NCBI RefSeq assembly: GCF_018221465.1 | Contig: NZ_JAAIKR010000001.1 | Location: 62,001-126,000 of the forward strand | Direction: 5' to 3' | Source of the DNA: Shewanella intestini | GTDB lineage: Bacteria > Pseudomonadota > Gammaproteobacteria > Enterobacterales > Shewanellaceae | Length of the DNA: 64,000 nucleotides | In this document: one piece after another, positions 40,035 through 50,015 of the stretch | Layout of the letters: each line of letters begins with the position of its first letter | How positions within the stretch are numbered: the first letter of the stretch is position 1 | Notes under the pieces: generated by a model | The model's database searches: none | Told to the model about the DNA's origin: nothing | Seen by the model: only the letters and a program-made list of their open reading frames with translations | Program-made: the position numbers and the translations under genes

Positions 40035-40370
40035 ATGTACGAAGTTCTAATAGTAATTTATTTATTGGTTGCAATCGGCTTAGTCGGCTTGATTTTAATC
40101 CAACAAGGAAAGGGCGCAGATATGGGCGCATCTTTCGGAGCTGGTGCTTCTGGCACATTGTTTGGCTCAAGTGGTTCAGGTAATTTCCTAACCCGTAGCA
40201 CCGCGGTGCTTGCAATTGGTTTCTTCACGCTTAGTTTGGTTATTGGTAACCTCAGTGCTAACCACGCTAAACAAGATAACCAATGGAATGATTTAGGTTC
40301 TGCTGCTGAGCAGGTCGTTGACCAAGCTCCAGTGACTCAACCAAAGTCAGAATCTGAGATTCCTGACTAG
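40035..40370 (+). CDS. secG: Protein-export membrane protein SecG
   Basis: SecG is an accessory subunit of the SecYEG translocon. I start it at MYEVLIVIYLL (40035), two bases after tpiA. The 111-residue protein has two membrane helices (about residues 2-20 and 53-72) flanking the conserved LIQQGKGADMGASFGAGASGTLFGSSGSGNFL region (read at about residues 21-52), then a polar, acidic tail. There is no strong ribosome site, so translation is probably coupled to tpiA. Confidence 0.94.
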   Translation: MYEVLIVIYLLVAIGLVGLILIQQGKGADMGASFGAGASGTLFGSSGSGNFLTRSTAVLAIGFFTLSLVIGNLSANHAKQDNQWNDLGSAAEQVVDQAPVTQPKSESEIPD

Positions 40371-40432
40371 ATAGTTACCATGTATATGGTTAAGTAATAA
40401 ATAAGCCCTTATTTATTACATAAAAGATTTAT

Positions 40433-40518
40433 GCGGATGTGGCGGAATTGGTAGACGCGCCATCTTGAGGGGGTGGTGAGCTATGCTCGTGTGGGTTCAA
40501 GTCCCACCATCCGCACCA
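40433..40518 (+). tRNA. tRNA-Leu (GAG)
   Basis: This is a complete class II tRNA of 86 nt. It has acceptor stem GCGGATG/CATCCGC, discriminator A and an encoded CCA. The D arm resembles E. coli tRNA-Leu, the anticodon loop is TTGAGGG with anticodon GAG, and a variable arm and T arm GGGTTCAAGTCCC are present. It follows secG, as is conserved in the group. Confidence 0.96.
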
Positions 40519-40598
40519 AATCTTGAATAGGTTTTTAAGGAATTAAACACTTATTCATTGCAAGGTAAGTCGTAAGTTAATATACTTACACCAGTTGA

Positions 40599-40675
<77 letters not shown>

Positions 40676-40680
40676 GCTCC

Positions 40681-40709
40681 TGTAATTAGTCATAACATGA
40701 CTAATTACA
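40681..40709 (+). other. Perfect 13-bp hairpin after tRNA-fMet
   Basis: TGTAATTAGTCAT-AAC-ATGACTAATTACA starts six bases after the tRNA. It has no T run, so it is more likely a processing or stability element than a terminator. Confidence 0.7.
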
Positions 40710-40730
40710 TACAGGTTCTATAATAAATAG

Positions 40731-40752
40731 CCTCGTGATTACGGGGTTTTTT
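40731..40752 (+). terminator. Terminator in rimP leader (first)
   Basis: CCTCG/CGGGG with a six-base loop is followed by six T. It should end the tRNA transcript or attenuate rimP transcription. Confidence 0.75.
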
Positions 40753-40793
40753 GTTATTTGGACTTTTAAATATCCATGAAATGGATCGTTTTA

Positions 40794-40813
40794 GGGGCTT
40801 TTAGCCCTTTTTT
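40794..40813 (+). terminator. Terminator-like hairpin just before rimP
   Basis: GGGCTTTTAGCCC followed by six T ends only 20 bases before the rimP start. At this place it would act as an attenuator for rimP-nusA-infB. Confidence 0.7.
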
Positions 40814-40833
40814 CGTTTTTTTGGGGGTCATTT

Positions 40834-41289
40834 TTGGCAACTTTAGAATCTAAATTGGTTGATATGTTATCAGGTCCTGTTCAGGCCATTGGTTTTGACC
40901 TTTGGGGAATTGAATATGTACAAGCTGGTAAGCATTCAGTTATTCGTGTTTTCATTGATGCTGAGAATGGCATTAATATTGAGGATTGTGCCGAGGCGAG
41001 TCGCCAGGTCAGTGCCATTCTTGATGTTGAAGACCCTATCTCGACAGAATATACGTTAGAAGTTTCTTCTCCAGGGGTTGACCGTCCTTTGTTTACTGCT
41101 AAGCAGTACGCAGCTTATATCGGAGAAGATGCCAAAGTTCAGTTGACGATGCCAGTTGCTGGTAGTCGCAATTTGAAAGGCAAAATAACTGCTGTAGATG
41201 GGCAAATGTTGTCATTTATGGTTGATGGAAAAGAGTTAATTGTTGCGCTGGATAATGTCCGCAAAGGCAACATTATCGCTAAGTTTTGA
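40834..41289 (+). CDS. rimP: Ribosome maturation factor RimP
   Basis: RimP is needed for maturation of the 30S subunit. The 151-residue protein starts at TTG 40834, with GGGGG seven bases upstream, giving [17 protein letters not shown]. It has the family features [24 protein letters not shown]-type strand and the conserved [12 protein letters not shown], and an SH3-like C-terminal domain. It is first in rimP-nusA-infB, downstream of tandem terminators that may attenuate it. NusA itself could act on these. Confidence 0.95.
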   Translation: MATLESKLVDMLSGPVQAIGFDLWGIEYVQAGKHSVIRVFIDAENGINIEDCAEASRQVSAILDVEDPISTEYTLEVSSPGVDRPLFTAKQYAAYIGEDAKVQLTMPVAGSRNLKGKITAVDGQMLSFMVDGKELIVALDNVRKGNIIAKF

Positions 41290-41319
41290 TGGTTCAGGTG
41301 AAGAACGAGGCAAGACCAA

Positions 41320-42819
41320 ATGAATAAAGAGATCCTGTTAGTCGCGGAAGCTGTTTCTAACGAAAAAGCTGTACCGCGTGAGAAAATTTTTGAAGCGTTA
41401 GAGATTGCACTTGCAACTGCGACCAAGAAAAAATATGAAGGCGACATTGAAGTTCGTGTTTCTATCGACCGTAAATCTGGTCATTACGATACATACCGCC
41501 GTTGGATGGTAGTGGAAGATACCGGTGAACCACTTGAAAATCCATTTGCTGAAATAACGTTAGAAGCTGCGGAATATGACACGCCAGGCATCCAACTTGG
41601 TGAATATATTGAAGATGAAATTGAATCAGTTGTCTTTGATCGTATTACTACGCAAACAGCAAAACAAGTTATCGTACAAAAAGTGCGCGAAGCAGAACGT
41701 GCACAAATTGTTGAACAATTTATTGAACGAGAAGGTGAGATTGTTACTGGTGTCGTGAAAAAGAGTACTCGCGACAGTGTTGTAGTCGATCTTGGTAACA
41801 ATGCTGACGGTGTTCTTTATAAAGAAGACTTAATCAGTCGTGAATCGTTCCGTCCTGGCGATCGAGTTCGAGCATTGCTTTACTCTGTTCGTCCAGAAGC
41901 ACGTGGCGCTCAACTTTTCCTTACTCGTAGTAAGCCTGAAATGTTGGTTGAGTTATTCCGTGTTGAAGTACCTGAAATTTTAGACGAAATGATTGAAATC
42001 GTTTCGGCGGCTCGTGACCCAGGGGCGCGTGCTAAAATTGCGGTTAAATCTAACGACAGACGCATTGACCCTGTGGGGGCTTGTGTTGGTATGCGTGGTG
42101 CACGTGTTCAAGCGGTATCAAATGAGCTTGGCGGTGAGCGTGTTGATATTATTATGTGGGACGATAATCCTGCGCAATTTGTTATCAACGCAATGGCACC
42201 AGCAGATGTTGCATCTATTATTGTTGATGAAGACCATCATTCAATGGATATTGCTGTTGAAGCAGACAGCCTTGCTCAAGCCATTGGGCGTAACGGTCAA
42301 AATGTACGTTTAGCGACTCAACTTTCTGGTTGGGAACTTAACGTAATGACCGTTGAAGATATGAACAAAAAACATCAAGCAGAAAGCGCTAAAACAGTTG
42401 AACTGTTTGTCACTTCACTTGATGTAGATGAAGACTTTGCCTCAATCTTGGTTGACGAAGGATTTACTTCTTTAGAAGAAGTGGCTTACGTACCAGAGTC
42501 AGAGTTATTAGAAATTGATGGTTTCGACGAAGGAATTGTTGAAGCTTTAAGAGAGCGAGCTAAAGCAGCTATTTCAACTCGTGCACTAGCAACTGAAGAA
42601 GCGCTAGATGGTGCTACGCCGAGTGATGATTTGTTAGCATTAGAAGGATTAGAAAGACATTTAGCCTTTGTTTTTGCAAGTAAAGGTGTTGTGACTTTAG
42701 AAGACTTAGCTGAGCAAGGTATCGACGATTTAATTGAAATTGAAGAATTGACAGAAGAAAAAGCTGGTGAGCTAATCATGGCTGCCCGCAATATCTGTTG
42801 GTTTGGCGAAGAAGCATAA
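41320..42819 (+). CDS. nusA: Transcription termination/antitermination factor NusA
   Basis: NusA binds RNA polymerase and RNA and modulates pausing, termination and antitermination. The 499-residue protein has the N-terminal polymerase-binding domain, an S1 domain (about residues 135-200), two KH domains (about 230-345, including [14 protein letters not shown] and [12 protein letters not shown]), and two C-terminal acidic repeats of helix-hairpin-helix type. Its end [11 protein letters not shown] is typical. It lies 30 bases after rimP and 25 before infB. Confidence 0.97.
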   Translation: MNKEILLVAEAVSNEKAVPREKIFEALEIALATATKKKYEGDIEVRVSIDRKSGHYDTYRRWMVVEDTGEPLENPFAEITLEAAEYDTPGIQLGEYIEDEIESVVFDRITTQTAKQVIVQKVREAERAQIVEQFIEREGEIVTGVVKKSTRDSVVVDLGNNADGVLYKEDLISRESFRPGDRVRALLYSVRPEARGAQLFLTRSKPEMLVELFRVEVPEILDEMIEIVSAARDPGARAKIAVKSNDRRIDPVGACVGMRGARVQAVSNELGGERVDIIMWDDNPAQFVINAMAPADVASIIVDEDHHSMDIAVEADSLAQAIGRNGQNVRLATQLSGWELNVMTVEDMNKKHQAESAKTVELFVTSLDVDEDFASILVDEGFTSLEEVAYVPESELLEIDGFDEGIVEALRERAKAAISTRALATEEALDGATPSDDLLALEGLERHLAFVFASKGVVTLEDLAEQGIDDLIEIEELTEEKAGELIMAARNICWFGEEA

Positions 42820-42844
42820 GTCGATCAACAGGGGGATTTATTGA

Positions 42845-45499
42845 ATGGCAGATACAAGCGTAGAAAAATTAGCTGCAGAAGTTGGCAAAAGTGTTGAAAG
42901 ACTTATTGAACAATTTTCTGATGCAGGCGTGAGCAAGAAAAAGAATGATTCTGTTTCTGAAAAAGAAAAACAGCAATTACTTGAGCATCTTAAAAAGCAA
43001 CACGGCGGTGACGCAGTGCCAACGAAGATGACTTTACAACGCAAAACAGTTTCGACACTTAGTGTTGCAAGTACTGGTGGTCAATCGAAAGACGTTAAAG
43101 TTGAAGTACGTAAAAAGCGCACTTTTGTAAAACGTGACCCAGCAGAGCTTGCACAACAAGCAGAAGCTGAAGCGAAGCAAAAAGCGGAATCAGAAGCTGC
43201 AGCAAAAGCGAAAGCAGAAGCTGATGCAGCTAACGCAAAAGTAAAAGCTGAAGAAAAAGCTAAAGCTGATGCACAGGCTAAAGCAAAGAAAGAAGCTGAT
43301 ACCAAAGCCAAAGCGGCTAAAGTGACTGAAGCTAAGCCTAAAGAGTTAGATGAAGAATCTGTAGCGGCAAAAGCTGAAGCAGAACGCATCAAAGCAGCAC
43401 AAGAAGAAGCATTGAAGAAAAAACAGCAAGAAGAAGCTGAGCTTGCCGCAGAAACTGCGCGTAAACTTGCTGAAGAAAATTCAAAACGTTGGGCTGAAGA
43501 AGAACGCCAGCGTATTGAAAATGAAAAAAATGGTGATCACCACATTACGACATCTAAAGAAGCGCGAGCTGCAGAAGATAAGTCGGATATGGCTGAAGAA
43601 AAACGTGGACGTCGTGCACGTAACAAAAACACTAATAAGAAACGTGGTGGTAAAGGTGGACGTGACAATCGTGACAGAAACTCACGTAATCGCAGCACAG
43701 CACCAGAATCTATGGCTCACGGGTTCAACAAACCTGCAGCAGCAGTGACTCGTGATGTTCGCATTGGTGAAACCGTTACAGTTTCTGAACTAGCACATTT
43801 AATGGCTGTTAAAGCGACCGAAATCATCAAACAAATGATGAAAATGGGTACGATGGTCACCATTAACCAAGTGCTAGATCAAGAAACGGCACAACTTGTC
43901 GCAGAAGAAATGGGTCACAAAGTTGTTCTTACTCGTGAAAATGAATTAGAGCATGAAGTACTTGCTGACCGTGACGGTGACGTAACTGTTGAGCCACGTG
44001 CGCCAGTGGTAACTATTATGGGTCACGTTGACCACGGTAAAACGTCATTACTTGACTACATCCGTGCTGCTAAAGTTGCTTCTGGTGAGGCCGGCGGTAT
44101 TACTCAGCACATTGGTGCATACCACGTACAAACCGACAATGGCATGATCACTTTCTTAGATACTCCAGGTCACGCCGCGTTTACCGCTATGCGTGCTCGT
44201 GGTGCTCAAGCTACCGATATTGTTATTTTAGTTGTCGCTGCTGACGATGGTGTTATGCCACAAACAATCGAAGCTATTCAACATGCTAAAGCCGGTGGTG
44301 TACCACTGATAGTTGCAGTTAACAAAATCGATAAGCCAGAAGCCGATCCTGATCGCGTTAAATCTGAACTGTCTCAACATGGTGTCATGTCAGAAGATTG
44401 GGGCGGAAATAACATGTTCGTTCATGTTTCAGCTAAAAGCGGTGAGGGTATTGATGAGTTACTAGAAGGTATCCTTCTAGAGTCTGAAGTACTTGAGCTT
44501 AAAGCGGTTCGTGAAGGTATGGCTGCGGGTGTGGTTGTTGAATCTAAATTGGACAAAGGTCGTGGCCCAGTGGCTACAGTACTTGTTCAAGAAGGCACAC
44601 TTAAGCAAGGCGATATTGTTCTATGTGGTCTTGAGTACGGTAAAGTCCGTGCGATGAAAGATGAGAACGGTAAATCAATTACTGAAGCAGGCCCATCTAT
44701 CCCAGTTGAGATTTTAGGTCTTTCTGGTGTGCCATCAGCAGGTGATGAAGCGACTGTTGTACGTGATGAACGTAAAGCTCGGGAAGTCGCACTTTACCGC
44801 CAAGGTAAATTCCGTGATGTGAAACTTGCACGTCAGCAGAAGTCTAAGTTAGAGAACATGTTCGCTAATATGACGGAAGGCGAAGTACAAGAGTTGAATA
44901 TTGTACTAAAAGCGGATGTTCAAGGTTCACTTGAAGCTATTTCAGATTCATTGAATAAACTGTCTACCGATGAAGTTAAAGTTAACATCATTGCTAGCGG
45001 TGTAGGTGGATTAACTGAAACTGATGCAACACTTGCTGCAGCATCTAACGCCATCATGGTTGGTTTCAACGTACGTGCAGATGCTCAAGCACGTAAGACA
45101 ATTGAATCAGAAAGTGTTGATTTACGCTACTACAGCGTAATCTACCACTTAATTGATGAAGTTAAGTCTGCTATGGGCGGTATGCTGGCTCCTGAATTCA
45201 AGCAAGAAATTATTGGTCTTGCTGAAGTTCGTGATGTATTTAAATCGCCTAAGATTGGTGCAATTGCCGGTTGTATGGTTACTGAAGGTGTGGTTAAACG
45301 CAGCGCGCCAATTCGTGTATTACGTGATAACGTCGTTATCTATGAAGGCGAGCTTGAGTCATTACGCCGCTTTAAAGATGATGCTAACGAAGTTCGTAAT
45401 GGCATGGAATGTGGTATCGGTGTTAAAAACTATAACGATGTACGTGTAGGAGACCAAATTGAGGTCTTTGAAACGGTTGAAGTAGCAAGAACACTTTAA
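42845..45499 (+). CDS. infB: Translation initiation factor IF-2
   Basis: IF-2 is the GTPase that places fMet-tRNA on the ribosome. The 884-residue protein has the N-terminal IF2 domain and a long Ala/Lys/Glu-rich, highly charged segment (about residues 95-260). A second IF2-N domain follows, then the G domain with [19 protein letters not shown] and NKIDKPEA, and the C-terminal fMet-tRNA-binding domains. A shorter form from an internal start is known in E. coli; I did not identify a convincing one here. A terminator follows. Confidence 0.98.
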   Translation: MADTSVEKLAAEVGKSVERLIEQFSDAGVSKKKNDSVSEKEKQQLLEHLKKQHGGDAVPTKMTLQRKTVSTLSVASTGGQSKDVKVEVRKKRTFVKRDPAELAQQAEAEAKQKAESEAAAKAKAEADAANAKVKAEEKAKADAQAKAKKEADTKAKAAKVTEAKPKELDEESVAAKAEAERIKAAQEEALKKKQQEEAELAAETARKLAEENSKRWAEEERQRIENEKNGDHHITTSKEARAAEDKSDMAEEKRGRRARNKNTNKKRGGKGGRDNRDRNSRNRSTAPESMAHGFNKPAAAVTRDVRIGETVTVSELAHLMAVKATEIIKQMMKMGTMVTINQVLDQETAQLVAEEMGHKVVLTRENELEHEVLADRDGDVTVEPRAPVVTIMGHVDHGKTSLLDYIRAAKVASGEAGGITQHIGAYHVQTDNGMITFLDTPGHAAFTAMRARGAQATDIVILVVAADDGVMPQTIEAIQHAKAGGVPLIVAVNKIDKPEADPDRVKSELSQHGVMSEDWGGNNMFVHVSAKSGEGIDELLEGILLESEVLELKAVREGMAAGVVVESKLDKGRGPVATVLVQEGTLKQGDIVLCGLEYGKVRAMKDENGKSITEAGPSIPVEILGLSGVPSAGDEATVVRDERKAREVALYRQGKFRDVKLARQQKSKLENMFANMTEGEVQELNIVLKADVQGSLEAISDSLNKLSTDEVKVNIIASGVGGLTETDATLAAASNAIMVGFNVRADAQARKTIESESVDLRYYSVIYHLIDEVKSAMGGMLAPEFKQEIIGLAEVRDVFKSPKIGAIAGCMVTEGVVKRSAPIRVLRDNVVIYEGELESLRRFKDDANEVRNGMECGIGVKNYNDVRVGDQIEVFETVEVARTL

Positions 45500-45514
45500 T
45501 ACTGAAACAATACC

Positions 45515-45541
45515 AAAGGGCGGCTTTTGCCGCCCTTTTTG
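45515..45541 (+). terminator. Terminator after infB
   Basis: AAAGGGCGGC-TTTT-GCCGCCCTTT is followed by T residues. It lies 34 bases before rbfA, so part of the transcription must read through or restart. Confidence 0.85.
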
Positions 45542-45574
45542 ATTAATAATCACCTATATAAGTGGGGCACAATT

Positions 45575-45997
45575 ATGGCAAAAGAATTTAGTCGAACTCG
45601 TCGAATCGCCCAGCAACTTCAGCAAGAACTTGCAATGGTGTTGCAAAGAGATATTAAAGATCCTCGCGTGGGTTTTGTGACAGTAAATGATGTTGAAGTG
45701 TCACGTGACTTAAGCTACGCCAAAGTATTCGTTACTTTCTTTGAAGAAGACGAAGCATTAGTACAGGAAAAAATTGACGCATTAACGGTTGCTGCACCTT
45801 ACGTGCGCACGTTAATTGCAGGACGCATGAAGTTACGTGTGATGCCTGAATTGCGTTTTGTGTACGATGCATCATTGGTTGAAGGTATGAAAATGTCAAA
45901 CTTGGTCAGCCAAGTGATAAGCAATGATAAACAAAAGCAACAAGACAGTGGCCGCACTGATGAAATAGACCAAGACGACGCGAAGGAGCAAGATTAA
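45575..45997 (+). CDS. rbfA: Ribosome-binding factor A
   Basis: RbfA is a KH-fold factor for 30S maturation and cold adaptation. I start it at [14 protein letters not shown] (45575), with GTGGGG upstream. The 140-residue protein has [29 protein letters not shown] and the downstream [14 protein letters not shown], then a polar tail. Its stop overlaps the truB start (TAATG, base 45997). Confidence 0.95.
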   Translation: MAKEFSRTRRIAQQLQQELAMVLQRDIKDPRVGFVTVNDVEVSRDLSYAKVFVTFFEEDEALVQEKIDALTVAAPYVRTLIAGRMKLRVMPELRFVYDASLVEGMKMSNLVSQVISNDKQKQQDSGRTDEIDQDDAKEQD

Positions 45998-46935
45998 TGG
46001 CACGTCGTCAAAAAGGTCGTTTTATCGATGGTATCGTGTTGCTTGATAAAGATACCGGCATGAGCTCTAATCATGCGCTACAACGTGTTAAGCGCATGTT
46101 TAACGCGAATAAAGCGGGCCATACTGGTGCGCTTGATCCATTAGCCACAGGCATGTTACCAGTGTGCCTTGGTGAAGCGACAAAGTTTTCACAACATCTT
46201 CTTGATTCAGATAAGCGCTATACCGTCATTGCTAAGTTAGGTGAACGTACTGACACAAGCGATTCGGACGGTGAAGTTGTACAAACACGCGCCGTTGAGT
46301 TTAGTCACGCATTATTATTGCAGTCACTTGAGCATTTTCGCGGTGATACCATGCAAGTACCGTCTATGTTTTCAGCGCTTAAGTATCAAGGGCAACCTTT
46401 GTATAAGTATGCTCGTGAAGGCATTGAAGTGCCTCGTGAAGCGCGGTCTATTAGCGTTTATGAACTTAATTTTTTAAGTCTAGAAGGTAATGAGTTAACA
46501 CTTGATATCCACTGCTCTAAAGGGACTTATATTCGCACTATCGTTGATGATTTAGGTGAGATGTTAGGCTGCGGCGCACATGTGTGTATGTTACGCCGTA
46601 CCCAAGTTGCTAAATATCCTTATGAAAAAATGGTGTCGTTGGCTCAGCTTGAAGCGCTAGTTGAACAAGCTAATCAACAAGAAATGGATGCTGGTGAATT
46701 ATTAGACCCGTTATTATTGCCTATGGATACTGCAGTAAGTCATCTAGGTGAGATTAATCTACCTGACGCGATGCTTGAATATGTTATGCAAGGTCAATTT
46801 ATTCAAGCTCCTGGGTTAAAACCTGATGAATTAGTGCGGATTACCATCGGTGAACGCAAACAATTTGTTGGTATAGGCTCAATGAATGACGCTGGTTTAT
46901 TAGCCCCTAAGCGACTGGTTGTATTAAGAAGTTAA
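45997..46935 (+). CDS. truB: tRNA pseudouridine(55) synthase
   Basis: TruB makes pseudouridine 55 in the T loop of nearly all tRNAs. The 312-residue protein has [16 protein letters not shown], the catalytic Asp motif [15 protein letters not shown], then the [13 protein letters not shown] motif and a C-terminal PUA-like domain. It is coupled to rbfA by a one-base overlap. rpsO follows after 141 bases with its own promoter. Confidence 0.97.
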   Translation: MARRQKGRFIDGIVLLDKDTGMSSNHALQRVKRMFNANKAGHTGALDPLATGMLPVCLGEATKFSQHLLDSDKRYTVIAKLGERTDTSDSDGEVVQTRAVEFSHALLLQSLEHFRGDTMQVPSMFSALKYQGQPLYKYAREGIEVPREARSISVYELNFLSLEGNELTLDIHCSKGTYIRTIVDDLGEMLGCGAHVCMLRRTQVAKYPYEKMVSLAQLEALVEQANQQEMDAGELLDPLLLPMDTAVSHLGEINLPDAMLEYVMQGQFIQAPGLKPDELVRITIGERKQFVGIGSMNDAGLLAPKRLVVLRS

Positions 46936-46983
46936 TTAATCGACATTGACATGGCATTGATCGAATATTAGGCTGACTTTTTA

Positions 46984-47012
46984 TTGCGATTACGTGCCAT
47001 TATGGTTAGAAT
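46984..47012 (+). promoter_or_regulatory. Predicted rpsO promoter
   Basis: TTGCGA (46984-46989), a 17-base spacer and TAGAAT (47007-47012) lie 64 bases before the rpsO start. In E. coli the rpsO leader also carries the S15 autorepression site; I could not model one here. Confidence 0.55.
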
Positions 47013-47076
47013 AGCGCGCCCGCTTTGGCTGAGTTAGTGATCGGCTAAGGTTAATTTATATATTTTGGAGATTTTC

Positions 47077-47346
47077 ATGTCACTAAGTAATGAACAAAAA
47101 GCTAAAATCGTTGCTGAATTTGGTCGTGGTGAGAACGATACTGGTTCAACTGAAGTACAAGTTGCTTTGTTAACTGCTCAAATCAACCACCTTCAAGGTC
47201 ACTTCAAAGAGCACATCCATGATCACCACTCACGTCGTGGTCTATTACGTATGGTTAGTGCGCGTCGTAAGCTTACTGCTTACCTTAAGCGTACGGATGT
47301 AGCACGTTATACTGCTCTTATCCAAAAGTTAGGTTTACGCCGTTAA
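47077..47346 (+). CDS. rpsO: 30S ribosomal protein S15
   Basis: S15 is a primary 16S rRNA-binding protein of the 30S subunit. I start it at [12 protein letters not shown] (47077), with TTGGAG upstream; the frame start four codons earlier is not needed. The 89-residue length is exact for the family, and the sequence contains [24 protein letters not shown] (read at about residues 22-45) and ending LGLRR. In E. coli rpsO directly precedes pnp. Here a minus-strand GGDEF-EAL gene lies between them. Confidence 0.97.
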   Translation: MSLSNEQKAKIVAEFGRGENDTGSTEVQVALLTAQINHLQGHFKEHIHDHHSRRGLLRMVSARRKLTAYLKRTDVARYTALIQKLGLRR

Positions 47347-47384
47347 TTCGACTTCTTACTCACGACGGTGAGTAGGAAAACCGT

Positions 47385-47413
47385 AAAAAAGGAGGCTTGC
47401 GCCTCCTTTTTTA
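47385..47413 (+). terminator. Terminator after rpsO
   Basis: AAAAAAGGAGGC-TTGC-GCCTCCTTTTTT is strong. A second hairpin, TACTCAC-GACG-GTGAGTA, lies at 47357-47374. Confidence 0.9.
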
Positions 47414-47602
47414 TTGGATTTTTTGAGCGACTACTCTGTTTTATGAACTGAAACCGCCAGTGATAATATATTGTGGGTATTCATACTATGCCAAATAGCA
47501 TTGCTTGCGAGTTGTCGCCTTACTTTATCGTTATTACCGCGTCCCTATCGCCCTCTAAAGGTCGGTTATCTAACACCTTACTTTATTATTAGACTGTACG
47601 TT

Positions 47603-49648
47603 TTACACATTTATTATGTGTTGATCAATATGGGGTAATGGTTGCATATATTTAGCTTCAAATTCAGCCTGCGGTAATGGTTTACTGTAATAAAAACCTT
47701 GGCCTATCGCGCAGTTATGTTGTTTTAACCACTCAAGTTGTTCTTTCGTTTCAATCCCTTCGGCCACAATATCTAAATCTAACTGCTGACCTAGCATAAG
47801 AATAGTAGATGCAATAGCTCCGTCTTCAGGTAAGTCATTTACAAAAGCACGATCAATCTTGACCGTTGAAATGGGTAAGTGGCGTAAATATGATAATGAC
47901 GAGTAGCCGGTTCCGAAATCGTCAACAGCGATACCAAAGCCTGCATTTTTCAAGTGTTGTAGCTTGATAATGGCGTCATTGATGTTATTCATTAAAGAGG
48001 TTTCGGTTATTTCAATTTCTAATAATTCAGGCGCCACTTGATGACGTAATGCCAGTTGTTTGATATCCGGAACCAAGCTGGCATCAGCAAATTGCTGTGA
48101 GGCTACATTTACTGCAATCGGTAATGCAAAACTATACTTCTTTTGCCATTCTCGAATCACTTTACAGCTTTGCTCTATGACCCAACGACCTATAGGAATA
48201 ATGATCCCGGTGTCCTCAGCGACAGGAATAAAGGCGATAGGACTAATTAATTGACCATCTTTTTTCCAACGAATTAGGGCTTCACAGCCAATCACATGAC
48301 CCGATTTTAAGTCGAGTTTAGGTTGAAAATATAATAAAAATTGTTCTTTTTTAAGTGCGTCATGTAATGATGCTTCCATTTGTAAACGCTCACTTGCCCA
48401 CTTCGTCATTTGTTGTTTGAAAAATGCCCATTGGTTTGAACCCGCAGCTTTAGCGTTGTACATGGCAATGTCAGCATGACGAATTAAATCTTCTGGACTT
48501 TCTCCATCTTCAGGATAAATGGAAATACCAATAGAGGCCGCTGGATGAATAGTATGTTCGTTAAGGTGCATTGGTGCATTAAGTTGCTTTAGCAACGTTT
48601 CAACAAATTCTGCTGCCTGATCTGGCGTGTGAATATCATCAGCTAAAATAACAAATTCATCACCGCCTAAGCGCGATACACTGCCGTTATCAGCAACCAC
48701 ACGTTCCAGAATGTGGGCGACTCTACGAAGAAATTGATCACCTAAAGCGTGCCCAAGCGAATCATTTACATTTTTAAATCGGTCTAAATCAATAAATAAC
48801 ATTGTAAAATGACGTTGATGAACCCGAGAACGTTGAATCGTGACATTTAAGGTTTCCAGTAGCAGCGTTCTATTTGGTAAGCCTGTGAGTGAGTCACGGG
48901 TGGCCATCTTTCGTAGCTTTGTTTGGGTTTGGCTAAATTGACATAATATTTGGTTAAACTTAGTGGTAACCAAACCTAATTCATCATCTTGATGGCCTTT
49001 GTCTATAGGAAGTAAATTTTCGTCAGGGTAATCAGTATCAATGTTATCAATCGCTTCGCTAATGTGGGCAATAGGTTGAGTAAGAAAACGATGAAAAACG
49101 ACGGTTAATACTAACGTTAATAAAAACGCCCGCGCTAAAGTGGCGATAAAACCTAATTGTAATTGGTCTATTAAGTGGGCAGTGAGTCTTTTCGTGTCGT
49201 AATTAACGGTTAAGGTACCAATAAGTTGCTGCTTTTGGCTGCCTTCGAAGTAAAATGGACGATATAATGGACGTTCAATTTGCTTTAATGTTCCAAATAA
49301 TCGTTGGCTGAATGCCTGATAACTGTCAGTACTTATAACGGGTCTATTGCTGGCTGATACAAATAAGCTCCCATCATCAAGTGTGATTAACGCTGAGCCG
49401 ATATTATCGACTTTGATAATCCCTTGTAGCGTTTGTTTGGCTAATTTATCGTCTAAAGACCACACCGCGTTAGTTGTTGTTTGTTCAACGGAATCAAGTA
49501 GTTCTTGTTGAGAGGATGTCAGTTGTTGTTTGGTATTGATTGCAACCAGTGCAATCTCGATTAAAAAAATGGCAATAGCAAAGAAAAGCGCAGTAAAAAC
49601 GACGAGTTTAGTTTGTTTCCAAGTAAGAGATTTAAAGCCTGATTTCAT
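47603..49648 (-). CDS. Membrane GGDEF-EAL c-di-GMP protein
   Basis: This is a putative bifunctional cyclic di-GMP enzyme. The 681-residue protein has an N-terminal membrane helix (about residues 13-36), a periplasmic sensor region (about 37-165) of unknown ligand, and a second helix (about 170-188). A HAMP-like linker follows, then a GGDEF domain with intact RLGGDEF and an EAL domain with CEALIRW, EITET, VDDFGTGYSSL and KIDRAFV. Both active sites look intact. I see no RxxD inhibitory site before GGDEF. It is transcribed divergently from pnp and convergent with rpsO. Confidence 0.93.
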   Translation of the reverse strand: MKSGFKSLTWKQTKLVVFTALFFAIAIFLIEIALVAINTKQQLTSSQQELLDSVEQTTTNAVWSLDDKLAKQTLQGIIKVDNIGSALITLDDGSLFVSASNRPVISTDSYQAFSQRLFGTLKQIERPLYRPFYFEGSQKQQLIGTLTVNYDTKRLTAHLIDQLQLGFIATLARAFLLTLVLTVVFHRFLTQPIAHISEAIDNIDTDYPDENLLPIDKGHQDDELGLVTTKFNQILCQFSQTQTKLRKMATRDSLTGLPNRTLLLETLNVTIQRSRVHQRHFTMLFIDLDRFKNVNDSLGHALGDQFLRRVAHILERVVADNGSVSRLGGDEFVILADDIHTPDQAAEFVETLLKQLNAPMHLNEHTIHPAASIGISIYPEDGESPEDLIRHADIAMYNAKAAGSNQWAFFKQQMTKWASERLQMEASLHDALKKEQFLLYFQPKLDLKSGHVIGCEALIRWKKDGQLISPIAFIPVAEDTGIIIPIGRWVIEQSCKVIREWQKKYSFALPIAVNVASQQFADASLVPDIKQLALRHQVAPELLEIEITETSLMNNINDAIIKLQHLKNAGFGIAVDDFGTGYSSLSYLRHLPISTVKIDRAFVNDLPEDGAIASTILMLGQQLDLDIVAEGIETKEQLEWLKQHNCAIGQGFYYSKPLPQAEFEAKYMQPLPHIDQHIINV

Positions 49649-50015
49649 GCGTAGTATCCATGTCTTTAAGACTGGTTGTTTTATTATAAATTCTTTTTAT
49701 ATCAGTCTTATAGAATAATTGATTTTAATAAACGTTATTGGGCTGAGTATGACTAATTTTACAGTCTCCACTCTAGTAAAAACCATCACAATTGTCATCA
49801 ACAATTCACATTTACCCTGTGTTGTTCTGTGTATGGTTGAACACAAAGATGACTGACGGGGCGTTAAAATAGGGCTTTTATTGATTAGCTAAAGGTGAGT
49901 ATTTAAATAAATGATTATTTTTATAGGTCATTTTAATACTGTGTTAACTATCGCGGTCATTTGAAGTATACTTATGCGCGAAATTTAAAGGTAAATAAAT
50001 TAAGGAATGGGTCAC
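49649..50015. other. Divergent control region of pnp and GGDEF-EAL gene
   Basis: This 367-base interval has no gene. It holds a predicted pnp promoter at 49944-49972, and must also hold the promoter of the minus-strand GGDEF-EAL gene, which I cannot place with confidence. Confidence 0.6.
49944..49972 (+). promoter_or_regulatory. Predicted pnp promoter
   Basis: TTAACT, a 17-base spacer and TATACT lie 44 bases before the pnp start. This suggests that pnp is expressed independently of rpsO here. Confidence 0.5.
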
